Source: Flavobacteriales bacterium
GTDB lineage: Bacteria > Bacteroidota > Bacteroidia > Flavobacteriales_D > Sanyastnellaceae
Direction of reading: 5' to 3'
DNA length: 38,243 nt
NCBI GenBank assembly: GCA_947456965.1
Contig: CANGTU010000029.1
Location: forward strand, 1 to 38,243
The notes below the pieces were generated by a model. It did no database searches. It saw only the letters and a list, made by a program, of their open reading frames with translations, and was not told the origin of the DNA. The position numbers and the translations under genes were made by a program. Positions 7,210 to 15,426 of the stretch are shown piece by piece; the stretch's first letter is position 1, and every line of letters begins with the position of its first letter.

Positions 7210-10200
7210 TTATTTATCGCGGAGCAGGGTGACGTTGCCTTCCAGGTTATACTCGGTACCATCGAAGCCCTTGGCCCGGACGATGTACCAATAGGTGCCT
7301 TCTGAGCAATCTGCACCGTTCATGTCATTGCCAGGCCAGCCCCTGTCCACATCATTCCAGCGGTACACTTCCTGTCCCCAGCGGTTGAAGATGGTGCATT
7401 CGAACTCTTCAATGCTCAGGGCCACAAATCGGAACGTATCATTTTTGCTGTCGGCATTGGGTGTGAAGATATTGGTTGGGTTGAGCAGACTGACTCCATA
7501 AATCAGAATAGGAAACGTGAATTCGTCTTCGCAGCCACCGGCATTGATGGCCGTAACGGTAACCAGAAACTCCTCGACCTGCTGGTCGCTGAGGAAGGTG
7601 TGCTGTACGGGCTGGTTGTTGTTGGTCGTAATGACAGTTCCATCCCCGAAGTCCCACACATAGGTGGTGGCATTGGTTCCTCCATTCGTAAAGGTGACGT
7701 CGAGCGGGGCGTAGCCCTCACTGATGTTTGCGGATACGCTGCTATTGGGCATATTCACTTGTGCGACTGCAACTGAAGACTGACCTACACATCCATTGGC
7801 GTCTGTAACAATGACCTGATAGGATCCAGCCCCTACGTCATCGACAGAAGGACCTTGAGCTCCCAGAGCAGGCCAGGCGAATGTGTAAGGTCCTGTTCCC
7901 CCGCTTCCCGAAGCAGATACACTTCCGTCCTCCAGTCCGCAGGTGGCAGGCTGAGAGCTTACTGCTGCTACTACCGCGGAGGGCTGGCTGAGTGTTACGG
8001 TGTCTGAAGCGGTGCATCCATTCCCATCGGTAACGGTCACACTGTAGGTTCCGGCGCTCAGGTTCCCTGCTGTGGATGAGGTGGAAGCTGATCCGGCCCA
8101 GGTGTAGGAATAACCGCCTATGCCGCCACTGGCAACAACCGAGGCGCTACCGTCAGTACCACCGAAACAGTCGGGATTATTGCTGGTGGCATTAGCTGTA
8201 ACGGCTGTTGGTTGGTCAATCTGGACCTGAGTCTGGGCGGAACAACCATTGCTATCCGTGATTTGTACGGAGTAGATTCCTGCTGCCAGGTTGAAGGCTG
8301 GGTTAGAAGCTACCTGACCATTATACGTGATGACATATCCGGGTGTGCCGCCGGAAATGGCCAGATTCGCAGAGCCAGAAGCCTGTCCGAAGCACAAGGC
8401 ATCTGATGAGGTAGCTAATTCAGCGCTGAGAAGTGAAGGTTCGTTCACCTCGACCTGAAGCTGGCCCAGACATCCATTGGCATCGGTCACGACCACGGTA
8501 TAGAGACCTGCTGCAAGTCCTCCTGCCGTAGCTCCTGTTTGCTGGGCGGGATCGTTCCACTGGTATTCGTAGTTGGGCGTTCCCCCATTGACGGATACGG
8601 AGGCTTGTCCTCCGGATTGACCAAAGCATGCGGGGGACACTACCTGCGAGGTCAGAGAGAGGGCTGCGGCACTGCCGATTTCGGCTACGGCACTGGTCTC
8701 ACAGTTATTACCATCGGTAATGACCACGGTGTAGGAACCGGACGGCAGGTTGGCTGCGGTCGTTCCTGTGATGCCGAGGTCCGGCCAGGTGTAGCTGAGG
8801 GCTCCTGAACCGCCGCTGGCAATAGCCGTAATCTGTCCGTCAGATCCTCCTGCGCATCCCACGTCAACGAGCTGGAACGTCACTTCAATGGGTTCGGGAG
8901 TTGTGATGGTGATACTGGCAGACTGTTCACAGCCGTTGGCATCCGTCACGGTAACACCGTAGCTGCCGGGAGCAAGTCCTACGGCAGAATTGAGTTGCGA
9001 ACCATTTGACCAGTTGAAGGAATAGCCCGGAGTACCGCCATTGGCTACCGCTACCGCCGTTCCGTTGTTGAGTCCGGCGCAGGTCACGTTGGTCAGCAGG
9101 GGGACGCTCACGGACACTGCTGGGGGCTGGCTGATCAGAACGTTGGTGGTTTCTTCGCACCCATCGGCATCCTGAACCACCACCGTATAGGTTCCTGCCT
9201 GCAGGCCGCTCGCTGTGGCTCCGGTCTGTCCCTGTGGATCATTCCACTGATAGGTATATCCGGGAAAATCACTTGTTGCATTAACCGTAGCACTTCCGTC
9301 TGATCCATTGAAGCAATCCGGCTGGTCGGCGACGACCGAAAGTTCCAGAGTACTTTCAGCAGGTACGGTGTACGTCTGGGTGTATTGGCAATTATTGGAC
9401 AGGTTGGTCACCTGCACGGTATACTGCCCGCCGGCAATCCCCGATATGTTCTGTGTGGTGCTCGATGCAGGATCATTCCACTGAAACGAAAACGGGCCTG
9501 GCACACCGGGGGGGAGATTGAGCGTTACGCCTCCTGTGGGTGAAGTGCATGATGCAGGACTCACACTCGCATTGCCCAACTGAAGAGTGGGTGCAATGGT
9601 GACCACCACGTTGTCAGGGGTTACTGATGCGCCACACTGATTGAGCGAGGCTGTATATGTAGTGGTTTGCTGAGGGGTAACCGTAATGGTGGATCCTGTT
9701 CCCACTGGCACTCCATTAGCCGTCCAGACGATATTGCCCGGAGGACCGCTGGGCGTGTAACGCCAGGACTCATTGACGGCGGTCCAGACGGTAGAATTGC
9801 GCCCCGGTACGGCGTAAGCCACTGTACCTGTAGCGTTGTGAATAGCCTGTGTGGCGGTTCCACCGGCCCAGGCGCAGAATTGTTTATTGAAGATGTGGTT
9901 TTCGACCGTGTTGGTGGTTTCGTTGCAAACAATCTGGAAACGACCGCTGACCCCTGAGCAACTGAACATCGGGATATTGTCAAACGTCACCACCAGTTTG
10001 CGGAAAGGAGCCGTACCGATAGTCTGGTACTTGATGTAAACCGGATTACCGAGAGGATTCCAGTCCTGCCAGGGCCCCATGATGCAGTTCTTGGGCACAC
10101 TTGGGGCGGTGCTCGGCACCGGTCCGGAGGTAAAGGTGGTGGGCTGACCAGCAGAGAACGAAATCCATCCGTTGGAGCCGATGTAAAATTGAGTGTAGGC

Positions 10201-10473
10201 GGCTCCAAGAAAACAGAAAGTGAAACCGACAGGAAGGGCTCCCGACACAGCATCATCGAACAACGGGACATTCGTCCCTCCAACAACCTCCGGCGCCCAG
10301 GGGATGCTGGCCACAGTATATGCGCTCGTGCTGGGCACGGCCGGGGCTGTGGCGGTGAGGGTTACCTGCTGCGGGCTGCAAATCACCTGATCAGGACCGG
10401 CGTTCACCGACAATTGGGACCATCCGGTCACCCATACAGACAGCAGGAAAAGAGTAGATATAATGTGCTTCAT
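7210..10473 (-). CDS. Large cell-surface protein with SprB repeats, a PKD domain and a gliding-motility-type (T9SS type B) C-terminal domain
   Basis: This 1087-residue exported protein is probably displayed on the cell surface through the type IX secretion system. A signal peptide (MKHIISTLFLLSVWVTGWSQ) precedes a roughly 270-residue region with FYIGSNGWISFSAGQ, CIMGPWQDWNP and VPGRNSTVWTA, a block I recall from other Bacteroidota gliding-associated proteins. Next come about eight SprB-type repeats of 65-75 residues, each with DGSAxxxxxGGxxxYxYxW and a closing GTYxVxVTDANGC. A PKD domain (WDFGDGT) follows, then a C-terminal domain of about 85 residues starting FTPNADSKNDTFRF and containing IFNRWGQEVYR and GTYWYIVRAKG. 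The repeats suit adhesion or motility, as in SprB of Flavobacterium. It lies 27 nt after a small exported gene and shares that gene's promoter. Confidence 0.9.
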   Translation of the reverse strand: MKHIISTLFLLSVWVTGWSQLSVNAGPDQVICSPQQVTLTATAPAVPSTSAYTVASIPWAPEVVGGTNVPLFDDAVSGALPVGFTFCFLGAAYTQFYIGSNGWISFSAGQPTTFTSGPVPSTAPSVPKNCIMGPWQDWNPLGNPVYIKYQTIGTAPFRKLVVTFDNIPMFSCSGVSGRFQIVCNETTNTVENHIFNKQFCAWAGGTATQAIHNATGTVAYAVPGRNSTVWTAVNESWRYTPSGPPGNIVWTANGVPVGTGSTITVTPQQTTTYTASLNQCGASVTPDNVVVTIAPTLQLGNASVSPASCTSPTGGVTLNLPPGVPGPFSFQWNDPASSTTQNISGIAGGQYTVQVTNLSNNCQYTQTYTVPAESTLELSVVADQPDCFNGSDGSATVNATSDFPGYTYQWNDPQGQTGATASGLQAGTYTVVVQDADGCEETTNVLISQPPAVSVSVPLLTNVTCAGLNNGTAVAVANGGTPGYSFNWSNGSQLNSAVGLAPGSYGVTVTDANGCEQSASITITTPEPIEVTFQLVDVGCAGGSDGQITAIASGGSGALSYTWPDLGITGTTAANLPSGSYTVVITDGNNCETSAVAEIGSAAALSLTSQVVSPACFGQSGGQASVSVNGGTPNYEYQWNDPAQQTGATAGGLAAGLYTVVVTDANGCLGQLQVEVNEPSLLSAELATSSDALCFGQASGSANLAISGGTPGYVITYNGQVASNPAFNLAAGIYSVQITDSNGCSAQTQVQIDQPTAVTANATSNNPDCFGGTDGSASVVASGGIGGYSYTWAGSASTSSTAGNLSAGTYSVTVTDGNGCTASDTVTLSQPSAVVAAVSSQPATCGLEDGSVSASGSGGTGPYTFAWPALGAQGPSVDDVGAGSYQVIVTDANGCVGQSSVAVAQVNMPNSSVSANISEGYAPLDVTFTNGGTNATTYVWDFGDGTVITTNNNQPVQHTFLSDQQVEEFLVTVTAINAGGCEDEFTFPILIYGVSLLNPTNIFTPNADSKNDTFRFVALSIEEFECTIFNRWGQEVYRWNDVDRGWPGNDMNGADCSEGTYWYIVRAKGFDGTEYNLEGNVTLLRDK

Positions 10474-10500
10474 AGCAAAGAATCGGGCTTCGTTATCAGA

Positions 10501-10875
10501 TTATTGAACCAGGATTCCGGCAAGCTCAGAAAGCGCTGCCTGTTGTCCATCTACGAGTAATTTCTCTATGCCGAAGGAGAGAAACAGCTTGTACACATAG
10601 GATGCTTCCGGCTGGCCGGTCACGTGTAGCATACAATCGTATCGGCCCGCGGCTGAGGGTGCCACCTCAAGACGGATCATCTCCGGGTATTTGGCCGCCT
10701 CTGCCTGCATAAACGCCGCCTGTTCTGCGCTGCCGAGCAAGGTAAAGCGAGTGATCGTCTGATTTCCGTCAGATTCAAACAATCGGGCTCCTGTGGTCAG
10801 CGATGCTACCGGTCCTTGAGCCGTAGCGGCGGATAAGCCAACCATCAAGGCCGTTAAAATCAGGAAATACTTCAT
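10501..10875 (-). CDS. Small exported protein of unknown function
   Basis: I do not recognise the family. The 124-residue protein begins MKYFLILTALMVGLSAATAQ, a clear signal peptide. The mature part of about 104 residues has the pattern strand (TITRFTLLGSAEQAAFMQAE), helix, strand (MIRLEVAPSAAGRYDCMLHV), then a hydrophobic helix ending LSELAGILVQ. The beta-alpha-beta arrangement with a single Cys is only loosely reminiscent of a small ferredoxin-like fold. The open frame extends to 10971, but the promoter at 10908-10936 lies inside the extension, so ATG 10875 is the start. It is the first gene of a two-gene unit with the SprB-repeat protein (27 nt apart), which suggests a role as a partner or chaperone of that protein. 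That role is inference. Confidence 0.75.
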   Translation of the reverse strand: MKYFLILTALMVGLSAATAQGPVASLTTGARLFESDGNQTITRFTLLGSAEQAAFMQAEAAKYPEMIRLEVAPSAAGRYDCMLHVTGQPEASYVYKLFLSFGIEKLLVDGQQAALSELAGILVQ

Positions 10876-10907
10876 AGATGCTCTTTTCTTGTTGGGTTCA
10901 GTTTGGA

Positions 10908-10936
10908 CAAAAATAGGAGTTCCACCCTTTGGACAT
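10908..10936 (-). promoter_or_regulatory. Promoter of the small exported protein / SprB-repeat operon
   Basis: The minus strand has ATG (10936-10934, one mismatch to TTG), an 18-nt spacer and TATTTTTG (10915-10908), an exact TAnnTTTG. The spacing is the same as in the initiator-tRNA promoter. The start would be near 10901, with a leader of about 26 nt. Confidence 0.6.
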
Positions 10937-10955
10937 GACTGCTCTGGCATTATTA

Positions 10956-10967
10956 CGGGCATGCCCG
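10956..10967. promoter_or_regulatory. Perfect palindrome CGGGCATGCCCG between divergent operons
   Basis: A 12-bp perfect palindrome, flanked on both sides by the direct repeat GGCATTA, lies 20 nt upstream of the -33 position of the minus-strand operon and about 140 nt upstream of tgt. It is a candidate operator for one or both. Confidence 0.35.
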
Positions 10968-11058
10968 GCATTATATCTCACAGGGGGGCCATTCCTGCAT
11001 GTTTTGCTATGAAATGGTCCATCCGGATCACAGGATGCCCGAACAGATCCAAAAGTTG

Positions 11059-11092
11059 CCCGGCTCAAAGCCCTGCCGGGAGATTAGCTTTG
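11059..11092 (+). promoter_or_regulatory. Candidate tgt promoter with an internal dyad
   Basis: TAGCTTTG (11085-11092) is an exact TAnnTTTG box. It would start transcription near 11098-11100, only a few nt before the ATG at 11103, so the message would be almost leaderless. An inverted repeat CCCGGC (11059-11064) and GCCGGG (11075-11080) sits directly upstream. A TTG at the usual distance is not seen; the nearest is 26 nt away. Confidence 0.4.
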
Positions 11093-11102
11093 CCAGCTGA
11101 CT

Positions 11103-12239
11103 ATGTCCCTTTCGTTTGAGCTCATTCATCAGGATCCAAAATCTTCAGCCCGGGCCGGCCTGATTGCAACCGGTCATGGAGTGATCAGGACTCCGATCTT
11201 CATGCCTGTGGGCACTGCAGGAACCGTTAAGGCCATTACCCAGCAAGATCTGGCCGGGGATACAGACGCTGAAATTATCCTGGGCAATACCTACCATCTT
11301 TACCTGCGACCCGGTACAGATATTCTGAGGCAGGCTGGCGGACTGCATGAATTCAACGGATGGAGGCGACCGATCCTTACTGACAGTGGCGGGTATCAGG
11401 TCTATTCGTTGGCTGCGCAGCGTAAGATCAGGGAAGAAGGCGTGATCTTTAAGTCACACATTGATGGTTCTACCCACCACTTCACACCTGAACATGTAGT
11501 AGACATACAGCGCGTGATCGGAGCTGATATCATCATGGCCTTCGACGAGTGTACGCCTTATCCTTGTGACCGGAACTATGCATCTGAATCTCTTGGCATC
11601 ACTCACCGATGGCTGGACCGGTGCATTGGGCGAATGCGAGAGACCCAGCCGCTCTATGGCCATCATCAGGCCCTTTTTCCTATCGTTCAAGGCAGCACCT
11701 ATCACGACTTGCGCAGGCGCAGCGCCGAGTTTGTTGCCTCCCGGGGAGCGGAAGGAAATGCGATCGGCGGACTCAGCGTGGGTGAACCACATGAAGACAT
11801 GTATGCCATGACTGATCTTGTATGTGGCATCTTGCCTGCCGATAAACCTCGTTACCTGATGGGAGTGGGTACGCCGGCCAATATTCTGGAATGTATCGCT
11901 CTTGGGGTGGATATGTTCGACTGCGTCATGCCCACACGCAATGCGCGGAACGGACAGCTTTTCACCTGGAACGGAGTCATGAATATGCGCAACAAGAAGT
12001 GGGAAACCGATTTCTCACTGCTCGATCCCGAAGGAGCGAGTTACGTGGATCGTTTTTACACCAAGGCCTATCTCAGGCATCTTTTTGCCGCTCAGGAAAT
12101 CCTCGCGCTGCAGATTGCCACGCTCCACAACCTGAGCTTCTACCTGCAGCTGGTGCGCACCGCCCGCGAGAAGATTATCGCAGGTACTTTCGCATCGTGG
12201 AAGAATGAAGTCGTACCCCGCCTGTCCCAGCGCCTGTGA
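11103..12239 (+). CDS. tgt: tRNA-guanine transglycosylase (queuine/preQ1 tRNA-ribosyltransferase)
   Basis: TGT exchanges guanine at position 34 of tRNAs with GUN anticodons for preQ1, the insertion step of queuosine synthesis. The 378-residue protein shows GNTYHLYLRPG (61-71), LTDSGGYQVYSLA with the catalytic base D94, IGGLSVGEP and DMFDCVMPTRNARNG with nucleophile D273. The C-terminal zinc site of the E. coli type enzyme (three Cys and one His) is mostly absent: the aligned positions are G311, S313 and D316, with only H342 kept. From memory this is typical of Bacteroidota TGTs. The TGA stop overlaps the GTG start of the next gene (GTGA), so the two are translationally coupled. The upstream region carries a possible near-leaderless promoter. 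Confidence 0.95.
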   Translation: MSLSFELIHQDPKSSARAGLIATGHGVIRTPIFMPVGTAGTVKAITQQDLAGDTDAEIILGNTYHLYLRPGTDILRQAGGLHEFNGWRRPILTDSGGYQVYSLAAQRKIREEGVIFKSHIDGSTHHFTPEHVVDIQRVIGADIIMAFDECTPYPCDRNYASESLGITHRWLDRCIGRMRETQPLYGHHQALFPIVQGSTYHDLRRRSAEFVASRGAEGNAIGGLSVGEPHEDMYAMTDLVCGILPADKPRYLMGVGTPANILECIALGVDMFDCVMPTRNARNGQLFTWNGVMNMRNKKWETDFSLLDPEGASYVDRFYTKAYLRHLFAAQEILALQIATLHNLSFYLQLVRTAREKIIAGTFASWKNEVVPRLSQRL

Positions 12240-13318
12240 TCACGATCCTCGACAGATACATTATCCGCAAGTTCCTCGGGACGTTCTTTTTTATGATCAT
12301 TGCTTTCGTGGTCATTGCGGTGGTGTTTGATGTGAGTGAGAATATCGATGATCTGGTAATGACCACTGCACCCTGGTACAAGATCATCACCCATTACTAC
12401 CTGAACTTCGCGTTTCACTTCGCCAACCTGCTCAGCTCATTCATTGTATTCCTCACGATTATCTGGATTACCAGCAAGCTGGCCCAGCGATCTGAGATTG
12501 TGGCTATGCTGAGTGGGGGGATCTCATACAACCGCATACTCAGGCCGTACTTTATTTCCGCTTTCATCCTGGTATGTCTCAGTCTGTTTCTCAACCACTA
12601 TGTGGTGCCGAGGACCAATCGCACGAAGTATGACTTCGAGGTGCAGTATCTGAAGGGAGCTCACACTGTGCAGGACCAGAATATTCACCGGGAGATCGAG
12701 CCCGGCACCATCGCATACTTTTATAAGTTCAACCCCGGCACCATGAGTGGGTCCAACTTTTCGCTGGAGAAATGGGATCGCGGGCGCCTTACCTGGAAAC
12801 TGCTTTCCAGCGGAGCCACCTTTGTGCCCGAAACTGGCCGCTGGAGCATCAGTCAGGCCACCATTCGGGAGTTCCACCCGGACGGGAGCGAAACCCTGAT
12901 CCGGAAAGCCCAGTTTGACACCATTCTCAACCTCGACGTGGAGGACTTTGGACTGCGGAGTGAAATAGTTTCGTCCATGGGATGGAGTGAGCTGAACGCA
13001 TTTATCGAAGATCAGCGTCTGAGTGGCAGCGGACGTGTGGCTCAGTTTGAGATCGAGAAGTACAACCGCACAGCAGGCCCTTTTGCCATCTTCATCCTGA
13101 CCATTATCGCTGTTTCCATCGCTTCGCGTAAAAGCCGTGGGGGCACGGGTCTGCACCTGCTTGTTGCCGTGGTCATCGGATTCGTTTTCGTCTTCGTGTC
13201 ACGACTCACCGCGGTGAGTGCAATGAATCTCGGATTTGCCGCCTGGATTGCGGTATGGGTGCCCAATGTGATCTTTTTGCTGGTGGGGCTTTGGCTGTTC
13301 AGCCGGGCTCAGAAATAA
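12236..13318 (+). CDS. LptF/LptG (YjgP/YjgQ) family lipopolysaccharide-export permease
   Basis: This is the membrane permease subunit of the LptBFG ABC transporter, which extracts LPS from the inner membrane. The 360-residue protein starts at GTG 12236 (MITILDRYIIRKFLGTFFFM) and has the family layout: TM1 at about 12-32, TM2 at about 55-80, TM3 at about 100-125, a periplasmic jellyroll-like beta region at about 130-265, then three C-terminal TM segments. YIIRKFLGTF and VAMLSGGISYNRILRPY (the coupling-helix region) are family features. Whether it is LptF or LptG cannot be decided here; Bacteroidota usually encode two such genes in separate places. It overlaps tgt by 4 nt, and its stop lies 13 nt from the convergent ispE stop. 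Confidence 0.9.
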   Translation: MITILDRYIIRKFLGTFFFMIIAFVVIAVVFDVSENIDDLVMTTAPWYKIITHYYLNFAFHFANLLSSFIVFLTIIWITSKLAQRSEIVAMLSGGISYNRILRPYFISAFILVCLSLFLNHYVVPRTNRTKYDFEVQYLKGAHTVQDQNIHREIEPGTIAYFYKFNPGTMSGSNFSLEKWDRGRLTWKLLSSGATFVPETGRWSISQATIREFHPDGSETLIRKAQFDTILNLDVEDFGLRSEIVSSMGWSELNAFIEDQRLSGSGRVAQFEIEKYNRTAGPFAIFILTIIAVSIASRKSRGGTGLHLLVAVVIGFVFVFVSRLTAVSAMNLGFAAWIAVWVPNVIFLLVGLWLFSRAQK

Positions 13319-13331
13319 GCCATGGCAGTGG

Positions 13332-14132
13332 TTACCATGCAACTTCGCCCACATACGCGGCAGGTAGCTCTGGTTTTTCACTGAACAATCCGAATACTGC
13401 ACTGCCGCTGCCGCTCATCGCCGTATATACGGCACCGGCAGCGAGCATAGCCTTCAACGCATCGGCTATTCCGCAGAATTGCGATGCAACCGGCACTTGA
13501 AAATCGTTTGAAACAACTGATTGCCATTTTTCCGGGGGAAGTTCGTGGATCCTGCGCAGATCGAAAGGAGCAGGCTGCGGCTTGATCAGTCCATAGGCCT
13601 GTGCCGTGCTCACGTGCACAGGCGGATGATGGATAGCAATCCAGCCGCGAAACAGGCCCGCCGAAAGATCCTGCATTAACTCTCCTCTTCCGGTGATGAA
13701 CTGAGGGCGGTTCCGGATGAAGAAAGGGCAATCACTGCCCAGGCTTGCCGCATGACCTTCCAGTTCAGCGCGATCCAGCTCAAGCATAAAAATTTCATTC
13801 AGTGCAATCAGCATAGAAGCCGCATCCGACGATCCACCGCCGAGACCGGCACCCATCGGAATCACCTTGTGCAGGTGCACGTGTACCCCTCCGATGCCGT
13901 ATTCGCGCCTGATGAGTTGCCAGGCGCGAACCACCAGATTGTCAGCAGTGGGGCCGGTGATCTGGAGCCCCGAAGATGAGAACTCGCATTCCTGTGTATC
14001 CGACGGCACCACTTCCAGCACATCCGTCCAGGGAACAGGAAGAAAAATACTCTCGAGATCATGGTAACCATCATCGCGTTTTCGCGTGACAAACAGACCG
14101 AGGTTGATCTTGCATGGTGGGAAACAAATCAT
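13332..14132 (-). CDS. ispE: 4-diphosphocytidyl-2-C-methyl-D-erythritol kinase
   Basis: IspE phosphorylates CDP-methylerythritol with ATP in the non-mevalonate isoprenoid pathway. It belongs to the GHMP kinase superfamily. The 266-residue protein shows the substrate-binding KINLGLFVTRKRDDGYHDL near residue 8, the GHMP ATP-binding loop PMGAGLGGGSSDAA (92-105), and the C-terminal GHMP motif TAMSGSGSAVFGLF. It is slightly shorter than the 280-residue E. coli enzyme. It begins 24 nt after the era stop and is probably cotranscribed with era. It converges on the LptF/G gene with only 13 nt between the two stop codons, and no obvious terminator hairpin separates them. Confidence 0.95.
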   Translation of the reverse strand: MICFPPCKINLGLFVTRKRDDGYHDLESIFLPVPWTDVLEVVPSDTQECEFSSSGLQITGPTADNLVVRAWQLIRREYGIGGVHVHLHKVIPMGAGLGGGSSDAASMLIALNEIFMLELDRAELEGHAASLGSDCPFFIRNRPQFITGRGELMQDLSAGLFRGWIAIHHPPVHVSTAQAYGLIKPQPAPFDLRRIHELPPEKWQSVVSNDFQVPVASQFCGIADALKAMLAAGAVYTAMSGSGSAVFGLFSEKPELPAAYVGEVAW

Positions 14133-14156
14133 ATCCGGAGTGGCGTTCAGGCGATA

Positions 14157-15047
14157 TCAGGATTCCCAGTAGCCGAAGCGTTTCAGGCGCTTCACGTCCG
14201 ATCTCCAGTCCTCTTCAACCTTCACAAACATGCTCAGGAAAACCTGCTGGCCGATAAAGGCCTCGATGTCTTTGCGGGCAAGCGTACCCACCTTTTTGAG
14301 CATGCCCCCCTGGTGACCGATGAGGATTCGCTTTTGCGACTCCCTTTCGGTGAGGATGAGTGCAGCAATACGCACCAGGCCTTCCTCTTCCTTGTATTCC
14401 TCCACCACCACTTCGCAGCTATATGGAATCTCTCGCTCGTAGAGCAGAAAGATTTTTTCTCGGATGATTTCAGCAACGAAGAATCGCATGGTACGGTCTG
14501 ACACCTCGTCTTTGGGGAAGTAGGGTGGTGATTCAGGAAGGATACGCAGGATTTCCTGCATCAGTTCCCGGGTGTAGATATGCTCCTTCGCGGAAACCGG
14601 AAATACGCGTGCAGCGGGGAGTTCCGACTGCCAGTAGGCAAAGGCATCATTGGCCGCTTCTGTTCCCACGAGGTCGAACTTATTGAGAACAACAAACACG
14701 GGAATCCTGGTCTTGCGGATGCTTTCCATTGTAGGGCCGTGCAGCGGCTGCTTATCCGCGAGGTCGACCACCAGCAGGATAAGGTCGGCATCGGTCATGG
14801 CGGTTCCCACCGACTTCATCATGCCTTCGTGGAGTTTGTACTTGGGATCCAGCACACCAGGTGTATCACTGTACACCACCTGATAGTCCTCCCCGTTGAG
14901 GATGCCCATGATGCGGTGCCGGGTGGTTTGTGCCTTGGGAGTCACAATACTGAGCTTTTCGCCCAGCAGGGCGTTCATGAGGGTGGACTTTCCGGCGTTG
15001 GGATTGCCGATGATGTTGACGAACCCTGCCTTATGCTTGTTTTCCAA
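14157..15047 (-). CDS. era: GTPase Era
   Basis: Era is a GTP-binding protein that chaperones 16S rRNA 3'-end maturation and 30S assembly. The G motifs are clear: G1 GNPNAGKST, G2 around KAQTTRHRIMGI, G3 DTPGVLD and G4 NKFDLVG, with SAKE for G5. A C-terminal KH domain includes RILIGHQGGMLKKVGTLARK. No ATG precedes the G domain. The frame offers TTG at 15071 (MSTIFCIPL...) and TTG at 15047 (MENKHKAGFVNIIG). I prefer 15047 (296 residues) because it matches the short N-terminus usual in Bacteroidota Era proteins, and a -7 box at 15075-15082 would leave no leader for the 15071 start. ispE follows 24 nt downstream. Confidence 0.95.
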   Translation of the reverse strand: MENKHKAGFVNIIGNPNAGKSTLMNALLGEKLSIVTPKAQTTRHRIMGILNGEDYQVVYSDTPGVLDPKYKLHEGMMKSVGTAMTDADLILLVVDLADKQPLHGPTMESIRKTRIPVFVVLNKFDLVGTEAANDAFAYWQSELPAARVFPVSAKEHIYTRELMQEILRILPESPPYFPKDEVSDRTMRFFVAEIIREKIFLLYEREIPYSCEVVVEEYKEEEGLVRIAALILTERESQKRILIGHQGGMLKKVGTLARKDIEAFIGQQVFLSMFVKVEEDWRSDVKRLKRFGYWES

Positions 15048-15064
15048 CGGGATACAAAAGATTG

Positions 15065-15093
15065 TTGACAAGGGCGAAAGTAGTCTATATTTG
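15065..15093 (+). promoter_or_regulatory. Promoter of initiator tRNA-Met
   Basis: TTG (15065-15067), an 18-nt spacer and TATATTTG (15086-15093) match the Bacteroidota primary-sigma consensus exactly. The start would be near 15099, about 20 nt before the mature tRNA. The promoter lies in the 5' region of the divergent era gene. Confidence 0.8.
15075..15082 (-). promoter_or_regulatory. Candidate -7 element of era-ispE
   Basis: The minus strand reads TACTTTCG followed by CC, matching TAnnTT(T/C)G. It lies between the -33 and -7 elements of the opposite-strand tRNA promoter. No TTG -33 is seen at the usual distance. Confidence 0.4.
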
Positions 15094-15117
15094 CAGGCCC
15101 ATTTGGGAATTTGACAT

Positions 15118-15190
<73 letters not shown>

Positions 15191-15200
15191 CTAAAAGGAG

Positions 15201-15228
15201 AAAGACGCTGTAAGGCGTCTTTTTTTTG
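15201..15228 (+). terminator. Intrinsic terminator after tRNA-fMet
   Basis: The 8-bp stem aaagacgc (15201-15208) and gcgtcttt (15215-15222) runs into eight or more T residues. It starts 10 nt after the tRNA. Confidence 0.9.
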
Positions 15229-15260
15229 TCTGTACGGTTTGCAAGGCTGCTGTATTTTTG
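15226..15260 (+). promoter_or_regulatory. Candidate promoter of tRNA-Arg
   Basis: TATTTTTG (15253-15260) followed by C is an exact TAnnTTTG box. A TTG at 15226-15228 lies 24 nt upstream, one longer than the usual spacing. The start would be near 15267, about 37 nt before the tRNA. Confidence 0.55.
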
Positions 15261-15303
15261 CGGCCGAAACGGTTCGGGTACATGGCCCGGATGATCACAT
15301 GAT

Positions 15304-15375
15304 GGCTCCGTAGTTTAATGGATAAAACGAGGGTTTCCGGTACCCTTGATGGGGGTTCGATTCCCTCCGGGGCTA
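15304..15375 (+). tRNA. tRNA-Arg (anticodon CCG)
   Basis: The acceptor GGCTCCG pairs with CGGGGCT, with G-U wobbles at 1:72 and 4:69 (U-G). The D-stem is GTTT/AAAC, and the anticodon stem AGGGT/ACCCT encloses TTCCGGT with CCG at 15337-15339. The T-arm is GGGGG-TTCGATT-CCCTC and the discriminator is A. CCA is not encoded. It reads CGG arginine codons. Confidence 0.92.
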
Positions 15376-15391
15376 CATTCATCGCTTATAG

Positions 15392-15426
15392 AAACCCTTG
15401 CACAAATGGACTGGCAAGGGTTTTTT
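15392..15426 (+). terminator. Intrinsic terminator after tRNA-Arg
   Basis: The 10-bp stem aaacccttgc (15392-15401) and gcaagggttt (15414-15423) is followed by a T run. The next stretch to 15706 (about 280 nt) contains short overlapping frames on both strands but no gene or signal I can support. Confidence 0.85.

Noticed and set aside
12524-13156. 210-residue open frame antisense to the LptF/G permease gene
   Set aside because: It overlaps a well-supported membrane protein; the composition is that of a shadow frame.
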